From Flavobacteriales bacterium (GTDB taxonomy: Bacteria > Bacteroidota > Bacteroidia > Flavobacteriales_F > PHOS-HE28), in contig JADKHI010000001.1 of the NCBI GenBank assembly GCA_016721825.1, positions 496,001 through 560,000 of the forward strand: a stretch of DNA of 64,000 nucleotides. The letters are read 5' to 3'. The translations under genes were made by a program, and so were the position numbers. Positions 9,038 to 17,504 of this stretch are shown here, piece after piece (the first letter of the stretch is position 1; every line of letters starts with the position of its first letter). The notes below the pieces were generated by a model. The model was not told the DNA's origin. It ran no database searches and saw only the letters and a list, made by a program, of their open reading frames with translations.

Positions 9038-10642
9038 ATGAGCAACGCAACCACGGTCTCCGCTGCCAAACACCCCAAAGGACTGTACGTCCTGTTCTTC
9101 ACTGAAATGTGGGAGCGCTTCGGCTACTACCTGATGCTCGGCATCTTCTCCCTGTACATGATCGACGGCTGGGAGAATGGGGGAATGGGTTTCAGCAGCC
9201 TGAAGAAGAGCGACATCTATGGCACCTACATCGGCCTTGTCTACCTCACCCCCTTCATTGGCGGCTTGCTTGCTGACCGGATCCTGGGGTATCGAAAGAG
9301 CATTTTCGCAGGTGGCTTGTTGATGGCCGCGGGCTACCTGTGTCTCGCGGTGCACGATACAACGGCCTTCTTCGTTGGACTCCTGCTCATCATTCTGGGC
9401 AATGGCATGTTCAAGCCGAACATCTCCACCCTGGTGGGCAACCTCTACAACAACGACACCTACAGGGCGAACAAGGATGCCGGGTTCAACATCTTCTACA
9501 TGGGCATCAACATCGGTGCCTTCATCTGCAACTTCGTCGCTGCGTACATGCGCATCAACTATGGCTGGGGGTATGCCTTCGCCGCAGCGGGCGTCGGAAT
9601 GCTCATCGGCATCGTGGTCTTCGCTTCGGGTACCAAGCATGTGAAGGAAGCCGATGTGATCAAGCCCACACAGCCAGGGGACATGTCCACGGGCAAGATC
9701 ATGCTGACCGTGCTCCTGCCCATGTTCGTCTTCGGGCTACTGGGCTATCTGATCCCCGGTAACCTGTTCGGAACCGACACCAACGATGCCTTCATCTTCG
9801 GCTGTCTTCCCGTGATCAGCTTCTTCGTGTACCTATACGTGAAAGCGAACCAGGAGGATAAGCGCCCGATCGGCGCACTTCTCGCCGTGTACACCTGCAT
9901 CATCGTGTTCTGGGCGGTTTTCCACCAGAACGGTGATGCGCTCACCATCTGGGCTGAAGACTACACCGATCGTGAAATGACATCCGGCGTTTCGAATGTT
10001 GCGAATGGGATCGGCATGGCACAAACCGTAACGAACGACGGGGCAACGACGGATGAGAAGAGCGCCAAATACTTCGAGAACCTTCCTGCTGACCGGGTAC
10101 CTGCCCAAGGAAGCAGTTTGAAGCTGTACAGCACCGAACTCTACCAGAGCATCAATCCGTTCTGGGTGGTTGTGCTCACTCCGGTGATCGTAGGCTTCTG
10201 GGGCTTCATGCGGAGCCGGAAAAAGGAGCCGAGCACGCCTGCCAAGATCACGATCGGGCTGGTGATCACTGCGCTTAGTGCATTGGTGATGGTCGGCGCG
10301 GTCATGGCAACGAACCACTTGGAAAGCAAGGCCAGCAGCATGTGGTTGATCGGCGCCTATGGGGTGATCACCATAGGCGAATTGTGTTTGTCACCTATGG
10401 GCCTGTCGCTCGTCTCGAAACTGAGCCCTCCAAGGATCACAGCGCTCATGATGGGCGGCTTCTTCCTTTCCACCTCTCTGGGCAACAAGCTGAGCGGCGT
10501 GCTTTCGGGCATGTGGGAGGGCTTTGAGAACAAGACGCACTTCTTCCTGATGAACTTCGCTCTGGTCATGGCCGCAGCGGTCATGCTCTTCCTGATGCTC
10601 CGTTGGTTGAACAGCATCATGAGGGAGAAGAACATCTATTGA
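9038..10642 (+). CDS. POT-family peptide:proton symporter (first of pair)
   Basis: A 534-residue inner-membrane transporter of the proton-dependent oligopeptide (POT/PTR2) family, importing di- and tripeptides. Diagnostic features are LFFTEMWERFGYYLMLGIFSLYM in helix 1 (the ExxERFxYY motif used for proton and peptide binding), GGLLADRILGYRKSI after helix 2, the NGMFKPNISTLVGNLY signature and GELCLSPMGLSLVSKLSP in the C-terminal half. ATG 9038 (MSNATTVS) puts the first helix at a normal distance; an upstream ATG at 8984 falls next to the hairpin and is less likely. The next gene is a diverged paralogue starting 20 bases downstream, so the two are probably co-transcribed. Confidence 0.93.
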   Translation: MSNATTVSAAKHPKGLYVLFFTEMWERFGYYLMLGIFSLYMIDGWENGGMGFSSLKKSDIYGTYIGLVYLTPFIGGLLADRILGYRKSIFAGGLLMAAGYLCLAVHDTTAFFVGLLLIILGNGMFKPNISTLVGNLYNNDTYRANKDAGFNIFYMGINIGAFICNFVAAYMRINYGWGYAFAAAGVGMLIGIVVFASGTKHVKEADVIKPTQPGDMSTGKIMLTVLLPMFVFGLLGYLIPGNLFGTDTNDAFIFGCLPVISFFVYLYVKANQEDKRPIGALLAVYTCIIVFWAVFHQNGDALTIWAEDYTDREMTSGVSNVANGIGMAQTVTNDGATTDEKSAKYFENLPADRVPAQGSSLKLYSTELYQSINPFWVVVLTPVIVGFWGFMRSRKKEPSTPAKITIGLVITALSALVMVGAVMATNHLESKASSMWLIGAYGVITIGELCLSPMGLSLVSKLSPPRITALMMGGFFLSTSLGNKLSGVLSGMWEGFENKTHFFLMNFALVMAAAVMLFLMLRWLNSIMREKNIY

Positions 10643-10662
10643 TCCGACGCCCCAGCCAGACC

Positions 10663-12147
10663 ATGGTGACCAGCCCCACCCTCGACCAGATCCGGAACTT
10701 CGAAGGGAAGTACCCGAAGCAGCTCTGGTACCTCTTCTTCACCGAGATGTGGGAGCGCTTTTGCTTCTACGGCATGCGCGGCGTGCTTACGGTGTTCATG
10801 GCTTCCCAGCTCGGCATGGGTGAAAAGGCTGCGAACCTTCAATACGGATCCATTCAGGCTTTCGTCTATGCCTTCACGTTCATCGGCGGGCTTTTTGCGG
10901 ACAAGATCCTTGGCTTCCAACGCTCGCTCTTCTGGGGGGGCGCGCTCATGATCCTTGGAGGATTCATCATCGCTGTCGCTCCAGAGGACTACTTCTACAT
11001 CGGTATCTGCTTCAACATCATTGGCACTGGGTTCTTCAAGCCGAACATCAGCACCATGGTGGGGCAGTTGTACAATGAAAATGACAAGCGCCGCGATGCA
11101 GGGTTCGGCCTCTTCTATGCTGGCATCAACGCTGGCGCATTGCTTGGTGGCTACGTCATGGTCGAGGTCGGGAAGCACTACTCCTGGTCACTTTGCTTTG
11201 CGCTGGTGGGACTTGTGATGTTGGTCAGTCTGGCCATTTTCGCGTTCACCCGAAAGTCCCTCGGTCCTATCGGCCTCTCTCCGCTGCACCCATCGGTACC
11301 GATGAATAAGCGCCGGCTGATGGAAATCGCGGTCTATGTGGGATCGTTGCTGAGCATCCCGCTGATCCTGCTAATGGTCACGAACACGCAGTACACGGAC
11401 CTTTTCATGTACATCATTGGTCCGGCAACGCTTGTTTACTTGGCCTGGGAGATGCGCACGTTCACAAGGGAAGAGAACATCAAGCTTCTTGGCGCATTGG
11501 TCTTCATCTTCTTCTCCATCGTGTTCTGGGCCTTCTTCGAGCAGAGCGGCGGATCGCTCAGTCTGTTCGCGCTCAACAACCTGAAGCCCGACCTCTTCGG
11601 TTGGCACATCGACCCGAACGTGGTCAACAACTCATCGAACTCCTTCTTCGTGTTGTTGTTCAGCGCCCCAGTGGGCCTCTTCTGGCTGTGGCTTAGCAAA
11701 AGGAAAGCTGAGCCCAACAGCGTCGTGAAATTCGGCCTTGGATTCTTGCTCTTAGGGGCGGCATTCTATGTGTTCAAATCAACGATGCAGTTCGCAAGCC
11801 CAGATGGCATCACATCCCTCGAAGTCTTTACCCTGGCCTACTTCGTGATCACCTTCGGTGAACTATGCCTTTCGCCCATTGGCCTTTCGCTGATGACCAA
11901 ACTCTCACCAACGCGTATCCAAGGTCTCATGATGGGCATGTGGTTCTTGGCAAGCGCTTATGGTCAATACGCTGCTGGCTTGCTGGGTGCGGGCATGAGT
12001 GCCGATGACCCCAACGCCAGCAACCTTGAAAAGCTAAAGCTGTATACCGACGGCTACGGTGAACTTGGCCTATATGCCTTGATCGCCGGAGTGATCTTGC
12101 TGGCCATCTCCCCCTTCGTGCGCAAGCTCATGAAGGGCATCCACTGA
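10663..12147 (+). CDS. POT-family peptide:proton symporter (second of pair)
   Basis: A 494-residue paralogue of the preceding transporter with the same fingerprints: LFFTEMWERFCFYGMRGVL in helix 1, GGLFADKILGFQRSL after helix 2, GTGFFKPNISTMVGQLY and GELCLSPIGLSLMTKLSP. The helix 1 motif reads ERFCFYG rather than ERFGYYL, so the two carriers may differ in peptide preference (inference). ATG 10663 (MVTSPTLDQ) lies 20 bases after the first POT stop; a longer start at 10603 would overlap that gene. The arrangement fits uptake of dipeptides released by the DPP IV enzyme upstream. Confidence 0.93.
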   Translation: MVTSPTLDQIRNFEGKYPKQLWYLFFTEMWERFCFYGMRGVLTVFMASQLGMGEKAANLQYGSIQAFVYAFTFIGGLFADKILGFQRSLFWGGALMILGGFIIAVAPEDYFYIGICFNIIGTGFFKPNISTMVGQLYNENDKRRDAGFGLFYAGINAGALLGGYVMVEVGKHYSWSLCFALVGLVMLVSLAIFAFTRKSLGPIGLSPLHPSVPMNKRRLMEIAVYVGSLLSIPLILLMVTNTQYTDLFMYIIGPATLVYLAWEMRTFTREENIKLLGALVFIFFSIVFWAFFEQSGGSLSLFALNNLKPDLFGWHIDPNVVNNSSNSFFVLLFSAPVGLFWLWLSKRKAEPNSVVKFGLGFLLLGAAFYVFKSTMQFASPDGITSLEVFTLAYFVITFGELCLSPIGLSLMTKLSPTRIQGLMMGMWFLASAYGQYAAGLLGAGMSADDPNASNLEKLKLYTDGYGELGLYALIAGVILLAISPFVRKLMKGIH

Positions 12148-12210
12148 GCTAACTTCATGGTCCATAACCTCGGCACGGTCTTCGCTTCGTCGCCCCCACA
12201 TTCCACAGCC

Positions 12211-12777
12211 ATGCGCGCACTGATCTTCGCCCTCGCCTTTGCCCCCCTCACCCTTCTGGCCCAGGACCACTCCACCGGGCAGAAGATCAAGTGGATGACC
12301 ATGGAAGAGGCCCAGAAAGCCTCCAAGAAGGATGGCAAGCCCTTGATGGTGGACGTGTACACCCAATGGTGCGGGCCTTGCAAGATGCTCTCCAGCAAGA
12401 CCTTCATGGACGACCAGCTCGCGGCCTATGTGAACGCCAACTTCCACCCCGTGAAGTTCGACGCCGAGGGCAACACCAAGACCACCTTCAACGGCAAAGA
12501 GTACGGCAACCCCAGCTTCGATCCGCAAGCGGGCGGTGGCCGTAACGGCACCCACGAGCTCACCATGGCCATTGCCCCTGTGAACGGCCGGGTGGCCTAC
12601 CCTACCATTGTGTACATCGACAAGGACGGGAAGGTGATCAGCCCCGTGCAAGGCTATATGACCCCGGAGCAGATGGAGCCCATCCTTCACTATGTGCAAG
12701 GCGGCAAGTACGCCACGTTGGATTACCAGACCTTCATGAAGGACTTCAAGAGCAGCCGCAAGCCGGTGACACCTTGA
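12211..12777 (+). CDS. Secreted thioredoxin-fold protein
   Basis: A 188-residue exported protein: signal peptide MRALIFALAFAPLTLLAQ, then a thioredoxin fold with the active site WCGPCK (C54 and C57), followed by SSKTFMDDQLAAYVN and a cis-Pro region at VAYPTIVYID. It resembles the DUF255/thioredoxin_7 type of envelope thiol reductases (DsbD-gamma-like), which keep exported cysteines reduced or act on specific partners. A segment of about 35 residues (near 90-125) between the active site and the cis-Pro strand is longer than in classical thioredoxin. It ends at a strong terminator, after which the deiodinase-like gene begins. Confidence 0.85.
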   Translation: MRALIFALAFAPLTLLAQDHSTGQKIKWMTMEEAQKASKKDGKPLMVDVYTQWCGPCKMLSSKTFMDDQLAAYVNANFHPVKFDAEGNTKTTFNGKEYGNPSFDPQAGGGRNGTHELTMAIAPVNGRVAYPTIVYIDKDGKVISPVQGYMTPEQMEPILHYVQGGKYATLDYQTFMKDFKSSRKPVTP

Positions 12778-12798
12778 AGAACCTACCGAACATCAACG

Positions 12799-12825
12799 AA
12801 GCGGGCCGCAATGTGCGGCCCGCTT
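12799..12825 (+). terminator. Terminator after thioredoxin gene
   Basis: A perfect 12-base stem (12799-12810 with 12814-12825) with a 3-base loop, followed by ACATTTA. It lies 21 bases after the thioredoxin stop. Confidence 0.75.
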
Positions 12826-12839
12826 ACATTTAGGCCCCT

Positions 12840-13637
12840 ATGAAGGCCCTGCTCCTCCGCCTCTCCTTCGGCTTCGGCCTGCTTGGCACCACTACCGTAC
12901 AAGCCCAGTTGCAGAACTGGAACCCGGAGCCCTGGGTGGTGGAACACGACGATGGCCAGCACAGCCTGCTGTTCCGCAACGACCTCGACTTCTACCTGAA
13001 CAGCTACAGCAAGGACGAGATCAAGTACATGCGCAAGCAGGTGAACATCTGGCGCATGAACTGGGACAAGGTGATCAAGGCCACCATTGAGGACATCCGT
13101 GCATACAGCGAGGGAAACAACTTCGATAGCAAGGTGCACGACTTCGAGCTGACCGATGCCCGCACTGGCAAGCCCTACCACCTGGAGGGCGACACGGGGC
13201 GTGTGCGGGCCTTCATGTTCGTAAGCCTAACGAATCCACCGGCGCGCCTGCAAGTGTCCGAGTGGGACCGCCTGGCCGCGAAGTACGACACCGCGCAAGT
13301 GCATCTGTTCACTGTATACGGCCGCGAACTGCACCCAGGCGACAAGCAGAGTTACCGCATGTGGCCGGACCCGAAGAGCGAGGATGAGAAACGCGCTTAT
13401 GCCAAGGAGTTCGCGCAGCTCACCACCATGCCTGTACTTGTGGACGGACTGAACGACGCGGTGAGCAATGCGTACGGCCGCGTACCGAACGGCGCCTACG
13501 TGATCGACAAGGACGGCCGGCTGATCTTCCATGCCACCTGGGCGGACCACCGCAAAGTGGCGCATATCCTGGAGACGCTGCTGAAGTGGTACGCCGATGG
13601 GCGACCCAGGAAACTCTCCAACAAGGCTGGTCAGTAG
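12840..13637 (+). CDS. Iodothyronine deiodinase-like protein, catalytic Cys/Sec replaced
   Basis: A 265-residue exported protein: signal peptide MKALLLRLSFGFGLLGTTTVQAQ, a helical region (DEIKYMRKQVNIWRMNWDK), then a thioredoxin-like domain from about residue 95. The segment FVSLTNPPARL aligns with the deiodinase active site (GSxTUPPF in vertebrates, GSxTCPPF in bacteria), and VYGRELHPGD aligns with the VYIxEAHPxD motif. The C-terminal YVIDKDGRLIFHATW strand is also deiodinase-like. At the Sec/Cys position there is N132 (codon AAT at 13233), so normal redox chemistry would be lost. The physiological role of bacterial relatives is unclear. The family assignment is from motif recall, not a search. 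Confidence 0.65.
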   Translation: MKALLLRLSFGFGLLGTTTVQAQLQNWNPEPWVVEHDDGQHSLLFRNDLDFYLNSYSKDEIKYMRKQVNIWRMNWDKVIKATIEDIRAYSEGNNFDSKVHDFELTDARTGKPYHLEGDTGRVRAFMFVSLTNPPARLQVSEWDRLAAKYDTAQVHLFTVYGRELHPGDKQSYRMWPDPKSEDEKRAYAKEFAQLTTMPVLVDGLNDAVSNAYGRVPNGAYVIDKDGRLIFHATWADHRKVAHILETLLKWYADGRPRKLSNKAGQ

Positions 13638-13646
13638 ATCGGGAGG

Positions 13647-15032
13647 TCACACCTTGGCCAACTTCCACTTGCCTCGCTGGAAGATGATGGCACAGAGCAC
13701 AGCAAGAATGCTCTCGCTGATCGCCACGGACGCGAACACACCGAGGGGACCCATGCCGAACTTCAAGGCCATGGCATAGGCCAGGGGGATCTCCAGTGCC
13801 CAGAAACAGATCACGTTCAGCCAGGTCGGGGTCACGCTGTCACCGGCACCGTTCAACGCCTGGGCCAGCACCATGCCATAGCCATAGAAGAAGTAGCCAA
13901 GACTGATGACCCGCAGCGCAAGGATCGCGTAGCCGTCGGCCACGGGGCCTTGGTCGAAGAAGGACACGATCCAGGGGGCCGCTGCCCAAAAGAAGACAGT
14001 GACGAGCACCATGAAGACCATATTATAGTGCCCGCAAAGCCAGGCGCTCCGAGCGGCACGCTCTGGCTGCAAAGCACCAAGGTTCTGTCCTACCAGTGTA
14101 GCCGCGGCGTTCGCCATGCCCCAGGCCGGCAATAAGGCCACGATGATGATCCGCACCGCCACGCCATAGCCCCCAACGGCCTCGGTACCGAAGTCCGCAA
14201 CGATACGGACCAGGAACACCCAGCTCAGGCTCGCGATCAGGAATTGACCCACCGCACCCAACGAGACCTTCACGATCCCACACAGAACATCACGCACAGG
14301 CCGCAGATCAGGCAAGGTCACCGCTAGACTTCCATCCCGGCGATAGAAGTTCCATAGCAGGTAGATCACACCCAGACCGCGGCCCGTGGTTGTGGCCACC
14401 GCTGCACCCTGCACTCCGAGCTCAGGGAAGGGTCCGATGCCGAAGATGAACAGGGGGTCGAGCACGATGTTGATGCCGTTCGCGATCGCCAGCGTGCGCA
14501 GCGCGATGCCCGGATTGCCTGCCCCGCGGAACACTGCGTTCAGTGCGAACAGCAAGGTCACGATCAGGTTGCTGGCGAACATCAGCCTCGCGTAAGGCAC
14601 TGCCACTTCGAGCACTTCGGGTGCCGCACCCATCCGTTCCAACAATTGACGAGCGAACAGCACCGTTGGCACAGCCAGCATCACACCACAGCACAAGGCG
14701 AGCAAGAAGCTCTGACCAGCAGCCACGCGAGCACCGACCTTGTCCTTCTCACCCGTACGGCGGGCGACCACCGCGGTAATGCCCATGCCCAAGCCCCAGG
14801 CAATGGAATACACCGGCACCATGCACGTCTCTGTGAGGGTGATCGTGGCCGTGCCCACAACACCCAGCTTGCTGACGAAGAACGTGTCCACTAAGGCGAA
14901 CAGGGCCTCCATGCCCATCTCCAGCACCATGGGTATGCTCAACAGCACAATGGCCCGACGAACACCGATCGCCGTGTAGTCACGCTCCTCGCCTTGCAAG
15001 GCTTCCTTCAAAATGGAGATCAACTTCGACAT
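13647..15032 (-). CDS. MATE-family multidrug/metabolite exporter
   Basis: A 461-residue membrane protein with two MatE halves. The first contains IPMVLEMGMEALFALVDTFFVSKLG and LNAVFRGAGNPGIALRT; the second contains AVRIIIVALLPAWGMANAAATLVGQNLGA and the matching QALNGAGDSVTPTWLN. Members export cationic drugs or metabolites using Na+ or H+ gradients; the substrate here is unknown. ATG 15032 (MSKLISILK) is used; ATG 15050 six codons upstream is an alternative. It is divergent from the DUF1573 gene and converges on the deiodinase-like gene with 9 bases between stops. Confidence 0.92.
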   Translation of the reverse strand: MSKLISILKEALQGEERDYTAIGVRRAIVLLSIPMVLEMGMEALFALVDTFFVSKLGVVGTATITLTETCMVPVYSIAWGLGMGITAVVARRTGEKDKVGARVAAGQSFLLALCCGVMLAVPTVLFARQLLERMGAAPEVLEVAVPYARLMFASNLIVTLLFALNAVFRGAGNPGIALRTLAIANGINIVLDPLFIFGIGPFPELGVQGAAVATTTGRGLGVIYLLWNFYRRDGSLAVTLPDLRPVRDVLCGIVKVSLGAVGQFLIASLSWVFLVRIVADFGTEAVGGYGVAVRIIIVALLPAWGMANAAATLVGQNLGALQPERAARSAWLCGHYNMVFMVLVTVFFWAAAPWIVSFFDQGPVADGYAILALRVISLGYFFYGYGMVLAQALNGAGDSVTPTWLNVICFWALEIPLAYAMALKFGMGPLGVFASVAISESILAVLCAIIFQRGKWKLAKV

Positions 15033-15124
15033 GGCAAGGCTTGACGACAACGAGCGCGCTAAGGTCGCCTGAAGGTGCGGACCACGCTTCCTTCAGGGCG
15101 CTGTTAATCTCCTGTTAAGGCCAC

Positions 15125-15153
15125 TTGGAGCTGATGACCTTGGCCTACTTTTG
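15125..15153 (+). promoter_or_regulatory. Promoter for DUF1573 gene
   Basis: TTG at 15125-15127, then 18 bases, then TACTTTTG at 15146-15153. This is an exact match to the Bacteroidota -7 consensus with good spacing. The start codon is at 15184. Confidence 0.65.
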
Positions 15154-15183
15154 GATCCCAGACAACGAAACAACCGAACACCC

Positions 15184-15642
15184 ATGAAGAAGTTCATTCT
15201 CAGCATCGGCCTCAGCGCCCTGTTCCTCGGTGCGTTCGCCCAGGACGGAAAAACGGTCGGTGGCACCGGCGCTCAGATCAGCGTGGACAAGGAAGTGCAT
15301 GATTACGGCAAGATCGCGGCCGGCGCCAATGGCAGCTGCGAGTTCAAGGTGACGAACACCGGTGACCAACCCTTGATCATCACCAACTGCAAGGGAAGCT
15401 GTGGATGCACGGTACCCAAGTGTGACACGGCACCTATCAAGCCAGGGGCAAGCACAATCGTTACAGTGAAGTATGACACCAAGCGCGTAGGCCCCATCAA
15501 CAAGAGCGTGACCATCAGCAGCAACGCCGCCAATGCCCCCGAGAAGATCGTTCGCATCAGTGGCACGGTGGAAGCCGGTCCGGAGACCCCTGCGAGCCCT
15601 GTGAAAGAGCAGAGCCCCATGGCCCCAGTGGAGCAGAACTGA
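15184..15642 (+). CDS. DUF1573 exported protein
   Basis: A 152-residue exported protein: signal peptide MKKFILSIGLSALFLGAFAQ, then a DUF1573 domain. Its hallmarks are VHDYGKIAAGANGSCEFKVTNTG and the GSCGCTVPKCDTAPIKPG segment, which is the conserved CGCTxP motif. These short Ig-like ASH/PapD-type domains are very common in the Bacteroidota envelope and of unknown function. The C-terminal 15 or so residues (TPASPVKEQSPMAP) form a low-complexity tail. It is monocistronic, between an exact-consensus promoter and a strong terminator. Confidence 0.88.
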   Translation: MKKFILSIGLSALFLGAFAQDGKTVGGTGAQISVDKEVHDYGKIAAGANGSCEFKVTNTGDQPLIITNCKGSCGCTVPKCDTAPIKPGASTIVTVKYDTKRVGPINKSVTISSNAANAPEKIVRISGTVEAGPETPASPVKEQSPMAPVEQN

Positions 15643-15659
15643 TCATCGCACCCCGAGAG

Positions 15660-15687
15660 GCCCCTTCCCGAACGCTCGGGAAGGGGC
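15660..15687 (+). terminator. Rho-independent terminator after DUF1573 gene
   Basis: A perfect 12-base stem (15660-15671 with 15676-15687), loop ACGC, followed by TTTTCATTT. This is a classic intrinsic terminator. Confidence 0.9.
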
Positions 15688-15768
15688 TTTTCATTTCCTT
15701 CGGTTCGCGCCCGATGCCGAACTTCGCGCCTGTCCCGTCGCTGTTGACGGGCTCCCCATCCGATCCCC

Positions 15769-16995
15769 ATGCCCAGCATCTCACAGAAAGGCCAACGCAT
15801 GCCGGCCTCCCCCATCCGCAAGCTCGTGCCCTTCGCCGAAGCCGCCAAGAAGCGGGGCACCAAGGTGCTGCACCTTAACATCGGCCAGCCGGACATCCCT
15901 ACACCCCATGTGGCTCTTGACGCCATCCGCCACATGGACCTGAAGGTGGTGGAGTACAGCCACAGCGCCGGCAACGAGAGCTACCGAAAGGGGTTGGCAG
16001 CCTACTACGGGAAACACGACATCACCATCACCCATGAGGATGTGCTGATCACCACCGGTGGTAGCGAGGCGCTCCTGTTCGGCATGATGGCCTGTTTCGA
16101 CCCGGGTGATGAGATCATCATCCCTGAGCCGTTCTACGCCAACTACAACAGCTTCGCCATGAGCGCCGGCATCACGGTGGTGCCCGTGCGCAGTGGGATC
16201 GACACCGGCTTCGCCCTTCCCCCCATCGGCGAGTTCAAGAAGCTGATCACCCCGAAGACCAAGGGCATTCTGATCTGCAACCCTGGCAACCCCACCGGCT
16301 ACCTCTACTCCCGCGCCGAACTTGAAACGCTACGCGACATTGTGAAGGAGCACGACCTCTACTTGTTCAGTGACGAGGTGTACCGCGAGTTCTGTTACGA
16401 CGGAGCCAAGCACGAGAGCGCCATGACGCTCGCCGGTATCGAGGACAATGTGGTGATGGTGGATAGTGTGAGCAAGCGATACAGCATGTGCGGTGCCCGC
16501 ATCGGCGCCTTCATCACCCGCAACCGCGAGCTGATGGCCACGGCGCTCCGATTCGCCCAAGCGCGCCTCAGCCCGCCCACCTTCGGCCAGATCGCTTCGG
16601 AAGCGGCCCTGAACACGCCCGACAGCTATTTCACCGAGGTGATCGGCGAGTACGTTCAACGACGAAATGTTCTTGTCGATGGCCTCAACACCATTCCCGG
16701 TGTCATCTGCCCACGCCCCAAGGGGGCTTTCTATTGTGTCGCGGAACTACCGATCGACGATGCCGATATTTTCTGTCAGTGGTTGCTGGAGAAATTCGAG
16801 CACAAGGGCCACACCGTGATGATGGCGCCTGCCGCCGGCTTCTATGCTCAACCCGAACCCGGACGCCGTCAGGTCCGTCTGGCCTACGTGCTTGAGCAGG
16901 ACAAGCTGCGGTTGGCTGTGGAATGCTTACAGGAGGCCCTCCGGGTCTACCCCGGCGCCACCGTGTCCGTGGCTGCCGCCCAGGCTGCCAGCTGA
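15769..16995 (+). CDS. PLP-dependent class I/II aminotransferase
   Basis: A 408-residue cytosolic fold-type I aminotransferase of the aspartate aminotransferase superfamily. Motifs in order: LNIGQPDIPTP (substrate binding), TTGGSEALLF (cofactor phosphate), NPGNPTGYLYS, SDEVYREF, and DSVSKRYSMCGARIG, in which K236 forms the Schiff base. The start (MPSISQKGQRMPASPIRKLVPFA) fits the usual N-terminus of this Bacteroidota subgroup. The exact amino acid substrate is not determinable. It has its own unit between the DUF1573 terminator and the duplicated surface module, and is only distantly related to the second aminotransferase at 33867. Confidence 0.9.
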   Translation: MPSISQKGQRMPASPIRKLVPFAEAAKKRGTKVLHLNIGQPDIPTPHVALDAIRHMDLKVVEYSHSAGNESYRKGLAAYYGKHDITITHEDVLITTGGSEALLFGMMACFDPGDEIIIPEPFYANYNSFAMSAGITVVPVRSGIDTGFALPPIGEFKKLITPKTKGILICNPGNPTGYLYSRAELETLRDIVKEHDLYLFSDEVYREFCYDGAKHESAMTLAGIEDNVVMVDSVSKRYSMCGARIGAFITRNRELMATALRFAQARLSPPTFGQIASEAALNTPDSYFTEVIGEYVQRRNVLVDGLNTIPGVICPRPKGAFYCVAELPIDDADIFCQWLLEKFEHKGHTVMMAPAAGFYAQPEPGRRQVRLAYVLEQDKLRLAVECLQEALRVYPGATVSVAAAQAAS

Positions 16996-17143
16996 TCGGG
17001 CAGTTTCCCTATCGAAGGTCGGCTCAACGCCGAAACGGTCGCATTCAGCGATCCGGAACGACAATTCGTCGAAACCATTCTGCGCGCGGTCCCGTTGAAG
17101 CGTCTGGCCTGCCCTACATGCGGGCCGTTCAGTCAAAGGACCC

Positions 17144-17479
17144 ATGCAACAGCGGATCTCCTCACTCCTTCGTGCACTGACCGTCATCTGCGCCTTGTTC
17201 CTCCTACAGGAAAGCAAGGCCCAAGGCTTGGTCGAGCGCATCCATCACTTCAAGGTGGAAGGCATCAACAGCACCATGCTGGAGAAGCGCTGCCAGGAAT
17301 CGCTGTTGGCCTTTGACCCGGAGATGGTCGTAAGCATCGACCGCGAGTTCAACATCGTGAAGGTGAAGACGATGCAGGAGCTACCCGCAGCCCAACTCAT
17401 TTCCGCAATGCAGCAGGTGGGCATTACGGCGACGCTCGACATGAAGAAAGAGGACCACACCGCCAATGATCAGCAGTGA
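17144..17479 (+). CDS. Small secreted HMA-like protein, module copy 1
   Basis: A 111-residue exported protein: signal peptide about residues 1-26 (LLRALTVICALFLLQESKAQ), then one small alpha/beta domain, IHHFKVEGINSTMLEKRC ... FDPEMVVSIDREFNIVKVKT ... LISAMQQVGITATL. The strand-helix-strand-strand-helix-strand pattern resembles a heavy-metal-associated (ferredoxin-like) fold but has no CxxC metal site. It is a paralogue of the protein at 21466. It ends 25 bases before the giant repeat protein, so the two are almost certainly co-transcribed. Function unknown; a chaperone or accessory role for the large cargo is only inference. Confidence 0.75.
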   Translation: MQQRISSLLRALTVICALFLLQESKAQGLVERIHHFKVEGINSTMLEKRCQESLLAFDPEMVVSIDREFNIVKVKTMQELPAAQLISAMQQVGITATLDMKKEDHTANDQQ

Positions 17480-17504
17480 TCGCCAGCACGCAACAGTGAA
17501 GACC

